Notes: generated by a model from the sequence alone, not told the origin. Shown: positions 1 through 9,510, counted from the stretch's first letter. The stretch is DNA of 64,000 nucleotides from Bacteroidota bacterium (GCA_018268105.1 JAFDXG010000179.1:1-64000); one strand, 5' to 3'. Made by a program: numbers and translations.

Positions 1-104
1 CTGGTAAAGTCCGGGATACGATGAATGATATCTCTTTCATAAAAAAGTACCAGGGGCAGAAGAATAGCTACTAAAAAAATATAAGTATAAAACAGCATCT
101 CCAT
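1..104 (-). CDS. Partial N-terminus of an unrecognised membrane protein
   Basis: The minus strand reads open from an ATG at 104 (or a second ATG at 98) to the window edge, giving about 34 residues: a short start followed by a strongly hydrophobic stretch (FYTYIFLVAILLPLVLFY) and then a charged ERD turn. This looks like a first transmembrane helix or an uncleaved signal anchor. Too little is present to name a family. It is divergent from the SusC gene at 299, so the AT-rich stretch 105-298 would serve both genes. A chance open frame of this length cannot be excluded. Confidence 0.35.
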   Translation of the reverse strand, partial: MEMLFYTYIFLVAILLPLVLFYERDIIHRIPDFT

Positions 105-126
105 TTCAGTGAAATCAATTTCCTAA

Positions 127-142
127 ATGTTAAAAAAGTATA
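127..142 (+). promoter_or_regulatory. Candidate AraC-type operator upstream of susC-like gene (site A)
   Basis: The 16-mer ATGTTAAAAAAGTATA lies 156 bases before the SusC start codon at 299. The same 16-mer, with at most one change, appears in the divergent control region at 15755-15770 (+) and 15609-15624 (-), and a 13-base core is at 8409-8421. The restriction to the first 16 kb, where a single AraC-family gene lies, suggests a shared operator. No binding data are available. Confidence 0.45.
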
Positions 143-298
143 CACTTTCATTTGATTATTGTATTTTTTTCGAAAAGGGCATTGATAAATTTACTGTGAT
201 AAGAAATTCTTAAAGAAAAGTATCATTAATACTTAATAAAAAAATAGAATTTCTGATTAACAAATTTGTGTTTAGTTAATTACCAAATACTAATACTT

Positions 299-3200
299 AT
301 GCCTAAAAAAAATCCGCTGTTATTGTTGGTAAAATTATTACCAGCCGGGACTTTAAAACTTTGTTTTGCTAAACAAAGTAGTCTGCTTTATAAGGTTTCT
401 TTACTGTTCTTATTACTGGCATCATCGGGGGTATTCCATCAGTTGAAAGCGCAAAATGCAACAACTGTAAAAGGAAAAGTGCTGAATAAAAATTCCGGTG
501 AACCGGTAGCAGGAGCATCTGTTACTGTAAAAGGATTGAACAGGGGAGCTTCCACGAGAGAGGACGGAAGCTTCTCAATCAGCGTTCCTTCTGCAAATGC
601 AGTACTGATCATTTCTTCCGTAGGATACGAAAAACAGGAAGTAAAAGTTGTTAATCCCGCTAACGAAATTATAGTGAGCATTAACCCTGCCGGAGGAGAG
701 CTAAGCGATGTAGTGATCACAGCGCTCGGTATTCAGCGCAGCGCCAAATCACTCACCTACGCCGCGCAAAAAGTGTCGGGCGATCAGTTGAATGAAGTAA
801 GAGACGCCAATATTGCCAACACTTTAAGCGGCAAGGTTGCAGGGCTTACCGTTACATCCACTGCAAACGGCCCTGGTGGGGCAACAAGAATTGTTTTGCG
901 AGGCAACCGTTCTATACAGGGTGACAATAATGCGCTGATAGTGGTAGATGGCGTGGCTATTGATAATTCAACACCAGCCGGGCAGGTGAGAGAAGATGCA
1001 GGAAGCAGTAATGCAGCACAAAGCGGGAGCGATGGCATTTCCAGTATCAATCCCGATGATATTGAATCTATCAGTATCATGAAGGGCGCCGCCGGTGCAG
1101 CTTTATATGGCAGCAGGGCAAATAACGGGGTGATCATCATCACCACTAAAAGAGGCAAGCCCGGCAGTGTGAGCGTAAATATAAATTCAGGGATAAGCAT
1201 TGAAAATCCGCTGTCTTTACAAAAAATGCAGGATCAGTACAGCCAGGGCGCCGGGGGAGTATATTCAACCAATACCCCTACGAATTTCGGAGAAAAAATA
1301 TCAGGCCAACAGGTTACGGATTTTCATAGTAATAATATTCCATTAAAAGCTTATCCCAACAATATCAGGAATTTCTTCAACACAGGATTGTCTGTTAATA
1401 ATGCTGTTGGCGTTACCGCAGGTTCTGAAAAAGTGCAGGCTTATGTTTCCTACGCCAATAACTATATTAATGGTATCGTGCCTGATAACACATTAAGGCG
1501 TAATACTTTTAATGCCCGTTTTGGCATTAACATCACAGATCGTTTGTCAGTGGACGCCAAAATAACTTATGTATTGCAGGATATCCTTAATAAGCCGGGC
1601 GTTGGCGGAGATGGTTTAGTGGCTGCCAACCTGTACAGGACACCCGTGAGCGTAAACCTGGAAGAATACAAAAACTATAAAACTATCTCCGGGGGTGTCG
1701 AAAAACCATATTACTGGGTAAGCTCAGATCCGGTATATACCAACCCCTACTGGACAATATACAATACACACCACAATGAAAACAGGAGCAGGGTGATGGG
1801 TTTGGCAGCGTTGAAATACAGGCTTACGGACTGGCTGAATATACAGGCAAGAGTAAGTAATGACAGCTATAATGATTTTATTACACAATCATATGCCAAT
1901 AATACTCCTAATTATGCCCGCAAGCCGGGTGGCTTCTATTCGGAAGAGAATGATTATGTAGCTGAGCGCAACGTAGACTTATTGATCAACGGGACCAACA
2001 AGATTACCGATGGCTTAAAGATCACCTACAACGTGGGCGCATCTGATCTTGTGCGTTCATTACGCACCAGGAGAAATATAGCGGACGGCTTAAACATCAC
2101 CAATAAATATGACCTGCTGTTCGGAACAGCCCTCACGGCTGTAACCGGCCTGCAAAACAGAGAGATGCAGTCTGTATACGGCACAGCACAATTTTCTTAT
2201 AATGACTATTTGTATCTTGATATTACCGCCCGCAATGACTGGTCAAGTACATTGCCTTCCCCATATTCCTTCTTTTACCCTTCAGTTGGCGCAAACGCAA
2301 TATTGTCGGATATGATGAATATGCCCGACTGGATCAACTTCCTGAAGGTGAGGGCTTCCTATTCTAAAGTAGGTAATGATGCAGCACCCTACCTTATCAA
2401 TCAAACCTACAGGTATATAGCAGGAAATTTTGGCGGATACGTAGCGAGTGATATTGTTAAGTCAATCGGTAATCTTAAACCAGAGCTTACCAGTTCAATA
2501 GAAGCCGGTACGGAATGGCGCTTATTTAATAACCGTTTAGGCTTTGATGTTACATATTACAAGACAAATTCAAAGAATCAATTACTCACCATTCAAATGC
2601 CTACATCATCCGGATACGCGAGTACATATATCAATGCGGGTAATATCCAGAATGCCGGTGTAGAAGTAATGTTGTCGTATAAACCCATTCAATCCAAAAA
2701 CTTTTCCTGGGATATCGGACTGAATTATGCATTGAACAAAAGCAAAATAGTTGAGCTCACTCCTCCCGACGCCCCGATCTATCTCAGCTCCAATAAGAAT
2801 GTAAGGGTGGCAACGCCGGTAGTGAAGCAGGGCGGGGAATTCGGCGATTTATGGGGATATAAATGGCAGCGCCAGGACGGACAATTTGTGGTTAGCAACA
2901 ATGGATTGCCCATTAAAGGCACAGCCATCGAGCGTCTGGGCAACTACAATCCAAAATATACTATCGGGTTCAGCAATGCCTTCAAATATAAAAACTGGGT
3001 GTTGGGTATTTTGGTTGATGGAAAATTCGGCGGAGTGGTTGCATCCGGCACAGCCAGCCATCTGGCTTATTCCGGCGCTTCGGAAATCACATCAGATCAT
3101 CGTGGCGCCGATACATGGGTGTTGCCTGCGATCCACGCCGACAAATCAGCCAATACTACCGCAATCAACGCAGAACAGTTCTGGCAGACAGTGTCACAGG

Positions 3201-3505
3201 GAGATTATGGCTGGGGAGAATTTTTCACCTACGATGCTACTAATGTAAGGTTAAGAGAGCTTTCACTGGGATATGAATTCACCAAACTGCCCAGCTTTTT
3301 AAAAGCCGCTAAGTTTTCCTTTGTAGCCAGGAATGTATTTTTTATACACAGGGGAAGCTCCATACTTGATATTCCCGGTATAGGAAAGCAGAAGATGGAC
3401 TTCGATCCTGAAGTGAGCTTTGGAAACAGCAGCTACCAGGGGATTGAATATTACAACCTGCCTTCTACCAGGAGCCTTGGTGTTAATCTTAAGCTTTCAT
3501 TTTAA
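299..3505 (+). CDS. SusC/RagA-type TonB-dependent outer membrane receptor
   Basis: This is a SusC-family TonB-linked outer membrane channel of 1,068 residues that would import an oligosaccharide together with the SusD partner 12 bases downstream. A long hydrophobic leader ends in KAQ near residue 52. A carboxypeptidase-regulatory-like domain (roughly 55-140, starting VKGKVLNKNSGEPVAGASV) follows, then a plug (VVDGVAIDN, DDIESISIMKGAAGAALYGSR) and a large beta-barrel ending in aromatic F. There is no STN domain, so it is not expected to signal directly to a FecR. An open frame extends upstream to a TTG at 266, but the ATG at 299 starts a normal leader and is preferred. The shared motif at 127-142 suggests AraC control. 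The glycan specificity cannot be read from sequence. Confidence 0.93.
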   Translation: MPKKNPLLLLVKLLPAGTLKLCFAKQSSLLYKVSLLFLLLASSGVFHQLKAQNATTVKGKVLNKNSGEPVAGASVTVKGLNRGASTREDGSFSISVPSANAVLIISSVGYEKQEVKVVNPANEIIVSINPAGGELSDVVITALGIQRSAKSLTYAAQKVSGDQLNEVRDANIANTLSGKVAGLTVTSTANGPGGATRIVLRGNRSIQGDNNALIVVDGVAIDNSTPAGQVREDAGSSNAAQSGSDGISSINPDDIESISIMKGAAGAALYGSRANNGVIIITTKRGKPGSVSVNINSGISIENPLSLQKMQDQYSQGAGGVYSTNTPTNFGEKISGQQVTDFHSNNIPLKAYPNNIRNFFNTGLSVNNAVGVTAGSEKVQAYVSYANNYINGIVPDNTLRRNTFNARFGINITDRLSVDAKITYVLQDILNKPGVGGDGLVAANLYRTPVSVNLEEYKNYKTISGGVEKPYYWVSSDPVYTNPYWTIYNTHHNENRSRVMGLAALKYRLTDWLNIQARVSNDSYNDFITQSYANNTPNYARKPGGFYSEENDYVAERNVDLLINGTNKITDGLKITYNVGASDLVRSLRTRRNIADGLNITNKYDLLFGTALTAVTGLQNREMQSVYGTAQFSYNDYLYLDITARNDWSSTLPSPYSFFYPSVGANAILSDMMNMPDWINFLKVRASYSKVGNDAAPYLINQTYRYIAGNFGGYVASDIVKSIGNLKPELTSSIEAGTEWRLFNNRLGFDVTYYKTNSKNQLLTIQMPTSSGYASTYINAGNIQNAGVEVMLSYKPIQSKNFSWDIGLNYALNKSKIVELTPPDAPIYLSSNKNVRVATPVVKQGGEFGDLWGYKWQRQDGQFVVSNNGLPIKGTAIERLGNYNPKYTIGFSNAFKYKNWVLGILVDGKFGGVVASGTASHLAYSGASEITSDHRGADTWVLPAIHADKSANTTAINAEQFWQTVSQGDYGWGEFFTYDATNVRLRELSLGYEFTKLPSFLKAAKFSFVARNVFFIHRGSSILDIPGIGKQKMDFDPEVSFGNSSYQGIEYYNLPSTRSLGVNLKLSF

Positions 3506-3517
3506 AAACTAAGGTGT

Positions 3518-5122
3518 ATGTACAACAATAATAAAAACATTAAACATATTACAATGCTCAACCGTATTTTTTGTGTATCGCTTTTGTGTATGTTGCTCAA
3601 CGGGTGTACGAAAGATTTTAAATCAATCAATACCAATGCTAATTCACTGAGCAGCGTAGGTACTAACGAATACCCCTACATGTTTTCATACGCATTGATG
3701 AATCCCACACTGAGCCCTGATAATTTTGAAATTGGCGAGGGTACGATTGCCTCGGTATATTCCCAGTTTTTTTCACAGGCAGCAACCTCCTTTCCTACAG
3801 ACAGGTATGTAGTGGTGCAGGAATGGATGCCTGCCTGCTGGAACCCGGTATATGTCAGCGCAGCTCCACAGTTGAAGACGATCATGGCAAATACAGATCC
3901 TCAATCAGCAGAAAATGCACTTGCAAATATCTGGTGGGCGTGGATGTTTCATCGTATAACAGATTACTTTGGGCCTGTGCCCTATTTTGAAGCAGCTTCC
4001 GGAAACTCTTCCGTAGCATATACACCGCAGGATTCTATCTATTACGATTTCTTCAGCAGGCTGACCAATGCGGTAAGCGTGCTAAAAAATCATTTGAACG
4101 AAAAGCCCTTTGGAAATTTTGACCTTTTATATGGAAGCAAAGGAACCCCGGTACCTTACTGGATAAAATTTGCCAATACACTACGTCTGAGACTGGCCAT
4201 GCGTATCTCAAAAGTGGATCCGGCAAGAGCTAAAACAGAAGCTGAAGCAGCCGTGGCTGCAGGGATCATGGAGGCTATAGGCGATGACGCATATATGCCG
4301 AAAAACAAAGTGTTTTACAATGAATACAATGGACTGGCGGTATCAGCAGGGTGGGATGATCTCCGGATGAGCACTGCCATGGAGTCTGTCTTGGTAGGAT
4401 ATAATGATCCGCGCTTACCTGTTTACTTTCAACCGGCAGTGGCGACGGGCGAATACTCCGGCGTAAGGAACGGTCTGTCTGCGGCAGAAAAGACTAATAT
4501 AGATGCCAACTCCCGTATGTACAATTCCAACCTGGGAAAGAGATGGACATACTGGGATCTGAACGTGAATGACTGGAAAACAAATTATGATGTACCTTTC
4601 GACATTATGCATACCGCTGAGGCGTATTTCCTGAAAGCGGAAGGCACATTAAATGGCTGGAACATGGGTGGCGGAACTGCAAAATCTTATTATGAACAGG
4701 GTATCAGGACCTCTATGGCGCAATGGGGTATTACCGACCAGTCCGCAATAGATAATTATGTACAAAGCACCAACAAGCCTGTTGCTACCAATGACTATTT
4801 CAATTCGCCCGCGGTAAACGATTACCCTATTGCCTGGAGCGGAGATGCCACCATGCAACGCAAACAGGTAGCGCAGCAAAAATGGCTGGCTTTATTTCCT
4901 GATGGCATGGAAGGCTGGGCTGAAGTAAGGAGATCAGGATATCCTGCCCTGTATCATATCATTCACAGCGATAACCCGGATATTACTCCTGATCAGTTCA
5001 TCAGGAGAATGACCTATCTTGATAATGAAACGCAGACCAATGGTGCGGCAGTAACTAAAGCGGTGCAGATGCTGGGCGGCCCGGACAAAGTGACTACACC
5101 ACTTTGGTGGGATAAGAACTAA
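3518..5122 (+). CDS. SusD/RagB-family glycan-binding outer membrane lipoprotein
   Basis: This is a 534-residue SusD-like lipoprotein, the surface glycan-binding lid of the SusC channel encoded immediately upstream. The leader ends in a lipobox LLNGC with the lipidated Cys at residue 30. An alternative ATG at 3554 (MLNRIF) would leave an 18-residue lipoprotein signal, but AAGGTG just before 3518 favours the longer form. The body shows SusD-like helical-repeat features (ENALANIWWAWMFHRITDYFGPVPYFEA and a C-terminal GMEGWAEVRRSGYPALY). It resembles the SusD-like_2 branch that accompanies SusC proteins lacking STN. The ligand is unknown; neighbouring GH20 and GH109-like enzymes hint at an N-acetylhexosamine-containing glycan. 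Confidence 0.9.
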   Translation: MYNNNKNIKHITMLNRIFCVSLLCMLLNGCTKDFKSINTNANSLSSVGTNEYPYMFSYALMNPTLSPDNFEIGEGTIASVYSQFFSQAATSFPTDRYVVVQEWMPACWNPVYVSAAPQLKTIMANTDPQSAENALANIWWAWMFHRITDYFGPVPYFEAASGNSSVAYTPQDSIYYDFFSRLTNAVSVLKNHLNEKPFGNFDLLYGSKGTPVPYWIKFANTLRLRLAMRISKVDPARAKTEAEAAVAAGIMEAIGDDAYMPKNKVFYNEYNGLAVSAGWDDLRMSTAMESVLVGYNDPRLPVYFQPAVATGEYSGVRNGLSAAEKTNIDANSRMYNSNLGKRWTYWDLNVNDWKTNYDVPFDIMHTAEAYFLKAEGTLNGWNMGGGTAKSYYEQGIRTSMAQWGITDQSAIDNYVQSTNKPVATNDYFNSPAVNDYPIAWSGDATMQRKQVAQQKWLALFPDGMEGWAEVRRSGYPALYHIIHSDNPDITPDQFIRRMTYLDNETQTNGAAVTKAVQMLGGPDKVTTPLWWDKN

Positions 5123-5174
5123 GCGGGTTGCAGTTACAAGTTTCAGGTTACAGGTTTCGGGTTACAAGGACACA

Positions 5175-5228
5175 TGAACCTATAGGATTTGTCGGGAGGA
5201 TTTCCTCCCGGCAAATCCTATAGGTTCA
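5175..5228. repeat. 54-bp near-perfect palindrome after the susCD pair
   Basis: The left arm 5175-5200 (starting TGAACCTATAGGATTTG) pairs with the right arm 5203-5228, with one G-T wobble and a 2-base centre. It lies about 50 bases after the SusD stop. No T-run follows, so a simple rho-independent terminator is uncertain. It may instead be an mRNA 3' stabiliser or a dispersed palindromic unit. Degenerate GGTTACA/GGTTTC direct repeats lie just upstream at about 5127-5168. Confidence 0.7.
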
Positions 5229-5302
5229 ATAGCTGATAGCTCACAACAGATAGCTAATAGCTGTATTTTTATTCGTGTATTCTGTACAACAAAGGGAGAC
5301 AA

Positions 5303-5378
5303 AGCCACGAATGCACGAATAAATTATAATAAAATACATTCGTGCATTCGTGGCTCTGTTGTATTCATCAATTAGTCC
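5303..5378. repeat. Dispersed palindromic repeat, copy 1
   Basis: Perfect 18-bp inverted arms, agccacgaatgcacgaat (5303-5320) and its complement (5338-5355), enclose a 17-base AT-rich loop. They are followed by TTGTATTCAT and AGTCC blocks that recur in the same order at 14298-14370. The copy sits immediately before the GH20 start at 5383, so its hairpin would lie in that gene's leader. Confidence 0.65.
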
Positions 5379-5382
5379 GATT

Positions 5383-7452
5383 ATGAAACATTTCTTATTA
5401 ACCGTAATAACTATCTTGGTTGGATTTCAATCCAAAAGTCAAAATGATCAGCGGCTTATTCCGGCGCCGCAACAAATTAAATACCTGCCGGGTAAATTTT
5501 TGCTGAGCAATCTTTCTGTTTACGTTGGCAAGTCTGATGACGAACAGGTGATCTTTGCGTTGAAAAATTTTGTAAAAGAAACAGAAAAACATTCCGGTCT
5601 TACTATCAGGAAGGTGCCTTCTGCCGCTGCTGCCACCTTGCAATATAAGGTGCTGCACAAGGGTTATGAGCTCCCTGACTATAACCCCTCTATTGGAGAC
5701 AACAGGAGAGAATCGTATACCATAAAGATTACCGTTAATAAGATTTATATAGAAGCCTATGCAGGCACGGGTCTGTACTATGCGCTGCAAACGCTGAGGC
5801 AAATGCTGGAGCTGAACGGAAAAGCTTCCGGTTTTCCTCTGGCTGAAATTGCTGATGCGCCGAAGCTGCAATACCGCGGCGTAATGATGGACTTTGCACA
5901 TGGCGGCCTGCTCAGGACAGATGAAATAAAAAAACAGATAGATTTTCTTGCCACATGGAAAGCCAACCAATACTATTTCTATAATGAAGTAAGCATCCGG
6001 TTGGAAGGATATGCCGGACTGCAGTATAAACAATCATATACACAGGCTGAGCTAAAAGATATTATTGCTTATGGAAAAGAACGGCATATAGATGTCATTC
6101 CCTTTGTAGCATTTTACGGTCACCTGCACGATCTGCTGAAGAATGAAACGTACGCCAATCTCGCTATCGGCAATTACGGGCATGAACTCGACCCGCGGAA
6201 ACCGGAGGTAGCAGCACTGCTCAAAAAATGGATAAAGCAGTATGCCGATCTTTTTCCGAGCCCGTTCATACATATCGGCTTTGATGAAACCTGGGAGACC
6301 AATCGTATCTCTACAGAAAAAGAGCCCAAGATCAATGCGGAAAAATTATGGATTGATCAACTGACACTATTGAGCGGGGAATTGAAAAAATACAATAAAA
6401 CAGTACTGGCGTGGACAGACATGACCAATTATTATCCTGAGCTGATGGCAAAGATCCCGGAAAATGTTATCCCGGTAATATGGGAGTATTCACCTGATAC
6501 AACTGCGCTGCATAATTTTATGGATCCCGTGTTGAAAGCAAATAAGAAATTCTTTATTCAGCCTGCCGTATCGGGATGGGGACATATTTATCCCGCCGCA
6601 ACCTATACCTACGACAATATTGATCTGTGCCTGGAAGAGGGGATCAAAAAAAATACGCTAGGCTTCATCACTTCCGTGTGGACGGATGCGGTAGAGCCTT
6701 TCGTAAGACCATCCTGGTCGTTTATGGCTTATGGTTGTATCAGCGCATGGCAAGGCAGCTCTCCCGACAGAAAAACATTTGAGCAGGATTTTTACCGGGT
6801 ACTATTTGACACTGCCGGGGCAAAAGCACAACAGGCCTGTGCTAACCTTGCTACAGCCATTGAAGCGCTGAAAAAATGCTTAGGCCGAAACACCGGTAAC
6901 ATGCCCGGGGGCACCATTATAGAGAGCTGGTCAAACCCTTTTCAGCCTTATTATATGAATATCGTGCGGGCAAACATCAACGCATTAAAGCAGGTACGCA
7001 TTAAATGCGAGGAAGCTGAGCATCTTTTGGTAGAGGCTTTGCCGCAAGTAAGCGTTGCCGATAAAGATTTCATGGAATCATTGAGGGTAACAGCAAGGCT
7101 GATGCATTATGAAGCCACGCGGTTTTTATGGGCAAATGTGATCAGCCAACGTTGGGATGAGGCAATGCTCGGGAATAAGAAAAACAGTTTCGTGTTTTAT
7201 GATATCGGGTATATATGTCATGGGCTTATACAGGATGTAATGGATGAGTTGGGAACACTGAGAGATGATTATTCCGCAGCCTGGCTTTCAGAATATATGC
7301 CGTACAGAAAAAACACCATTCTCGGCCGCTTTGATGTGGAATACGGGCTTTGGCAAAAGCTGCTGCTGAAACTGATTGACTTCCGCATACAGCACCCGGA
7401 AGATTATGTTGCCCCTCAATCTTTTACCGATACCTTCAAGCCGGATTTTTAA
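5383..7452 (+). CDS. GH20-type beta-N-acetylhexosaminidase-like exported glycosidase
   Basis: This 689-residue exported protein matches the glycoside hydrolase family 20 architecture. A short signal (MKHFLLTVITILVG, cleaved near SKSQ) is followed by an N-terminal alpha/beta chitobiase-like domain (to about 150, ending ALQTLRQML) and a TIM barrel beginning YRGVMMDFAH. The conserved Asp-Glu pair is D301-E302 in HIGFDETWE; GH20 enzymes use this pair for substrate-assisted removal of terminal GlcNAc or GalNAc. The usual HIGGDE is HIGFDE here. A helical C-terminal region of roughly 200 residues lies beyond the barrel. An upstream in-frame ATG at 5350 falls inside the repeat, so ATG 5383 is chosen. 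It follows susCD and probably acts in the periplasm or at the surface. Confidence 0.8.
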   Translation: MKHFLLTVITILVGFQSKSQNDQRLIPAPQQIKYLPGKFLLSNLSVYVGKSDDEQVIFALKNFVKETEKHSGLTIRKVPSAAAATLQYKVLHKGYELPDYNPSIGDNRRESYTIKITVNKIYIEAYAGTGLYYALQTLRQMLELNGKASGFPLAEIADAPKLQYRGVMMDFAHGGLLRTDEIKKQIDFLATWKANQYYFYNEVSIRLEGYAGLQYKQSYTQAELKDIIAYGKERHIDVIPFVAFYGHLHDLLKNETYANLAIGNYGHELDPRKPEVAALLKKWIKQYADLFPSPFIHIGFDETWETNRISTEKEPKINAEKLWIDQLTLLSGELKKYNKTVLAWTDMTNYYPELMAKIPENVIPVIWEYSPDTTALHNFMDPVLKANKKFFIQPAVSGWGHIYPAATYTYDNIDLCLEEGIKKNTLGFITSVWTDAVEPFVRPSWSFMAYGCISAWQGSSPDRKTFEQDFYRVLFDTAGAKAQQACANLATAIEALKKCLGRNTGNMPGGTIIESWSNPFQPYYMNIVRANINALKQVRIKCEEAEHLLVEALPQVSVADKDFMESLRVTARLMHYEATRFLWANVISQRWDEAMLGNKKNSFVFYDIGYICHGLIQDVMDELGTLRDDYSAAWLSEYMPYRKNTILGRFDVEYGLWQKLLLKLIDFRIQHPEDYVAPQSFTDTFKPDF

Positions 7453-7508
7453 AGAATTTGGCAGGTTGAAGTTTGATTTAGTATCATTGCCGGGAATTGT
7501 ATTTAATT

Positions 7509-8375
7509 ATGAAGCCGCAATTGCATAAGCTTGTTGCTGAGCCTGATTCATCTTTTGTATACAGGCACTGGGAATGCAGCTATTTTGATAAGCCCTGGCA
7601 TTTCCATAAAGAATATGAACTGACGCTTATCGAGAAGTCGGAAGGCACCAGGTTCATTGGCGACCAGATCAGCAGGTTTCAACCGGACGACCTTATTTTG
7701 ATCGGGCCCAATATTCCCCACTTGTACAGGAACAGTGAGCAGTATTATAAAAGCAGCAAGGCACAGGCTAAATCAATTTTCATTCACTTCACAGATGATT
7801 TTCTCGGGAAGTTTTTTTTCGATCTGCCTGAGATGAAGCTGGTAAGACGATTACTGAACCGTTCCAATATGGGATTGGTGATTGGCGGCGCTACCGCAGG
7901 AGAGGTGAGCCACAAACTGAGGGAAATGGAAACGGATAACCCCGTGAAGCGCCTGATGAAGCTGCTGGATATACTGATCATTCTTTCTACCAGCAAACAA
8001 CTCACCAATATACTGAGCCAGGAGTTTACGGTCAACAACAATAAAGATGCTGCCCGTATTGACCTGGTATTCCAGTTTATTATGAAAAACTATAAGAATG
8101 AGATCTATATTGAAGAGATCGCTTCAAAGCTTAATATGAGCGTGGGTTCATTCTCCCGTTACTTTAAGCACCATACACGCAAAACTTTCTCCAACTACGT
8201 TACGGAGATCAGGATCAGCCAGGCCTGCCAGATGTTGATAGAGGATAGGCACAGCGTATCTGAAATAGGTTATATGGTCGGCTTTGAAAACCAGTCTAAT
8301 TTTTACCGGCACTTCAAGAAGTATACCGCCGTAACGCCTAAAGAATATAAGGCGCGTTTCTTTCACGGGGAGTAG
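7509..8375 (+). CDS. AraC-family transcriptional regulator with cupin sensor
   Basis: This 288-residue AraC/XylS regulator has an N-terminal cupin-like ligand domain (WHFHKEYELTLI, PDDLILIGPNIPHLYRN, about residues 20-80), a middle linker, and a C-terminal double helix-turn-helix (about 190-285; IEEIASKLNMSVGSFSRYFK and VSEIGYMVGFENQSNFYRHFKK, then TPKEY). An in-frame TTG at 7497 would add four residues; ATG 7509 is chosen. It lies between the GH20 gene and the minus-strand catabolic operon. It is the only sugar-type regulator in the first 17 kb, so it is the likely controller of the units that share the AAAAAAGTATA motif. Confidence 0.92.
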   Translation: MKPQLHKLVAEPDSSFVYRHWECSYFDKPWHFHKEYELTLIEKSEGTRFIGDQISRFQPDDLILIGPNIPHLYRNSEQYYKSSKAQAKSIFIHFTDDFLGKFFFDLPEMKLVRRLLNRSNMGLVIGGATAGEVSHKLREMETDNPVKRLMKLLDILIILSTSKQLTNILSQEFTVNNNKDAARIDLVFQFIMKNYKNEIYIEEIASKLNMSVGSFSRYFKHHTRKTFSNYVTEIRISQACQMLIEDRHSVSEIGYMVGFENQSNFYRHFKKYTAVTPKEYKARFFHGE

Positions 8376-8395
8376 TGTATTGACTATTCACCATT

Positions 8396-8679
8396 CAATA
8401 CCGTTTCCTTAAAAAAGTATAGCATTTTAAGGGTAAGTTGTTGATTGCCTCAAGCTGGTCCCGCCACTTGGCGGGATATCTGAAACACCACTGTTTTTTG
8501 CTTTGAGGAGACCTGTCAGCTTCATATCATTGTTCATCAATCCCTCTAATCGGCAGTAGAACAAATCTCACGCAAAAAAAGGTGGCTTATTCGGATACTG
8601 GTAACAGTGCGATAAATCTCTGCGTTGCTGACAGTTTAAAAGCTTTATGATGATTCTCAAGCTTAAGGAAACGACATTG
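8396..8679. repeat. Non-coding element bounded by 18-bp inverted repeats
   Basis: The intergenic 8376-8728 has no credible gene. Its edges carry TCAATACCGTTTCCTTAA (8396-8413) and, inverted, the complement of TCAATGTCGTTTCCTTAA (8662-8679), 16 of 18 matching. Inside are a hairpin TCCCGCCA/TGGCGGGA (8459-8476) and the operator-like TTAAAAAAGTATA at 8409-8421. It separates the + strand AraC gene from the convergent minus operon. It could be a miniature mobile element or a decayed intergenic repeat. Confidence 0.5.
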
Positions 8680-8728
8680 ATTCACTATTCCTATTCACCA
8701 TTGCCTCTCACCACCTCTCACCACCTCC

Positions 8729-9472
8729 TCAATATCTCGCCCTTCCACCGGAAAGATCAAAAGTAAACCCCGTTGTGAAGCTGTTTTCCGGAGATACAAT
8801 ATACAAAGCCAGGTTGGCTGCTTCTTCCAGTGTGCCGCACCGTTTCATGGGTATTTTATCTGTCATATATTTCACCTGCACATCCGGCATATTATCTACC
8901 AATGGAGTACGTATTACCGCCGGCGCCATAGCATTTACCGTAATACCGGATTCTGCGTATTCGGATCCCTGCACTTTGGTCATCCCTATCAGTGCAGCTT
9001 TGGATGCAGAGTAAGCCAGCATGCCTGCATTGCCCTCCTTACCTGCTATAGAGGCGAGGTGCAAAACTCTTCCATAGTGACGCTCCAGCATATTGGGTAT
9101 AACTGCCTGCGATGTATACACGCAGCTCATAAAGTTCACATCAAATACAAGCTTCAGGTTTTCTATATCTACCAGGTGACTTTTTATGTTGGTAATACCG
9201 GTAATACCGACACAATTTACCAGTATATTAATTTTTTTTTCGTTGCTGATGATTTTACTCACTTCATCATTTACCTGTTGCCGGTTGGTAACATCAACAG
9301 GTACCGGTATAGACATTCCGTTGTTGCCAAAGTGTTCCTGCAACAATTCCCCACTCAAGTCAAAAGCGTATACTTTAGCGCCGTGTTCCATTAATTTGAA
9401 TGCTATCGCCTTACCGATGCCGGAAGCAGCGCCGGTAACAATAGCGATCTGATTGACTAATTTGCCTGACAT
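8729..9472 (-). CDS. Short-chain dehydrogenase/reductase (SDR)
   Basis: This is a classical SDR of 247 residues, an NAD(P)-dependent cytoplasmic oxidoreductase. The cofactor motif TGAASGIG is at 13-20, the structural VNCVG at 85-89, and catalytic N113, S141, Y154 and K158 (YSASK) are present. The C-terminus FDLSGGRARY resembles SDRs that oxidise sugar acids or ketodeoxy-sugar acids in non-phosphorylative pathways. It is the last gene of a seven-gene minus operon with an acid-sugar-type dehydratase and a DHDPS-family aldolase, so a sugar-acid substrate is likely (inference). The exact substrate and cofactor preference are not readable. Confidence 0.9.
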   Translation of the reverse strand: MSGKLVNQIAIVTGAASGIGKAIAFKLMEHGAKVYAFDLSGELLQEHFGNNGMSIPVPVDVTNRQQVNDEVSKIISNEKKINILVNCVGITGITNIKSHLVDIENLKLVFDVNFMSCVYTSQAVIPNMLERHYGRVLHLASIAGKEGNAGMLAYSASKAALIGMTKVQGSEYAESGITVNAMAPAVIRTPLVDNMPDVQVKYMTDKIPMKRCGTLEEAANLALYIVSPENSFTTGFTFDLSGGRARY

Positions 9473-9510
9473 AATAATAAATTGTTTAGTAAGGATAAGG
9501 CTATAATGTG

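Noticed and set aside
266..298. TTG start 11 codons upstream for the first SusC
   Set aside because: The added residues do not improve the leader, and ATG 299 starts a normal basic-then-hydrophobic signal.
5398..6033. 211-codon open frame antisense to the GH20 gene
   Set aside because: Shadow of the GH20 coding frame; no recognisable motif and no start context.
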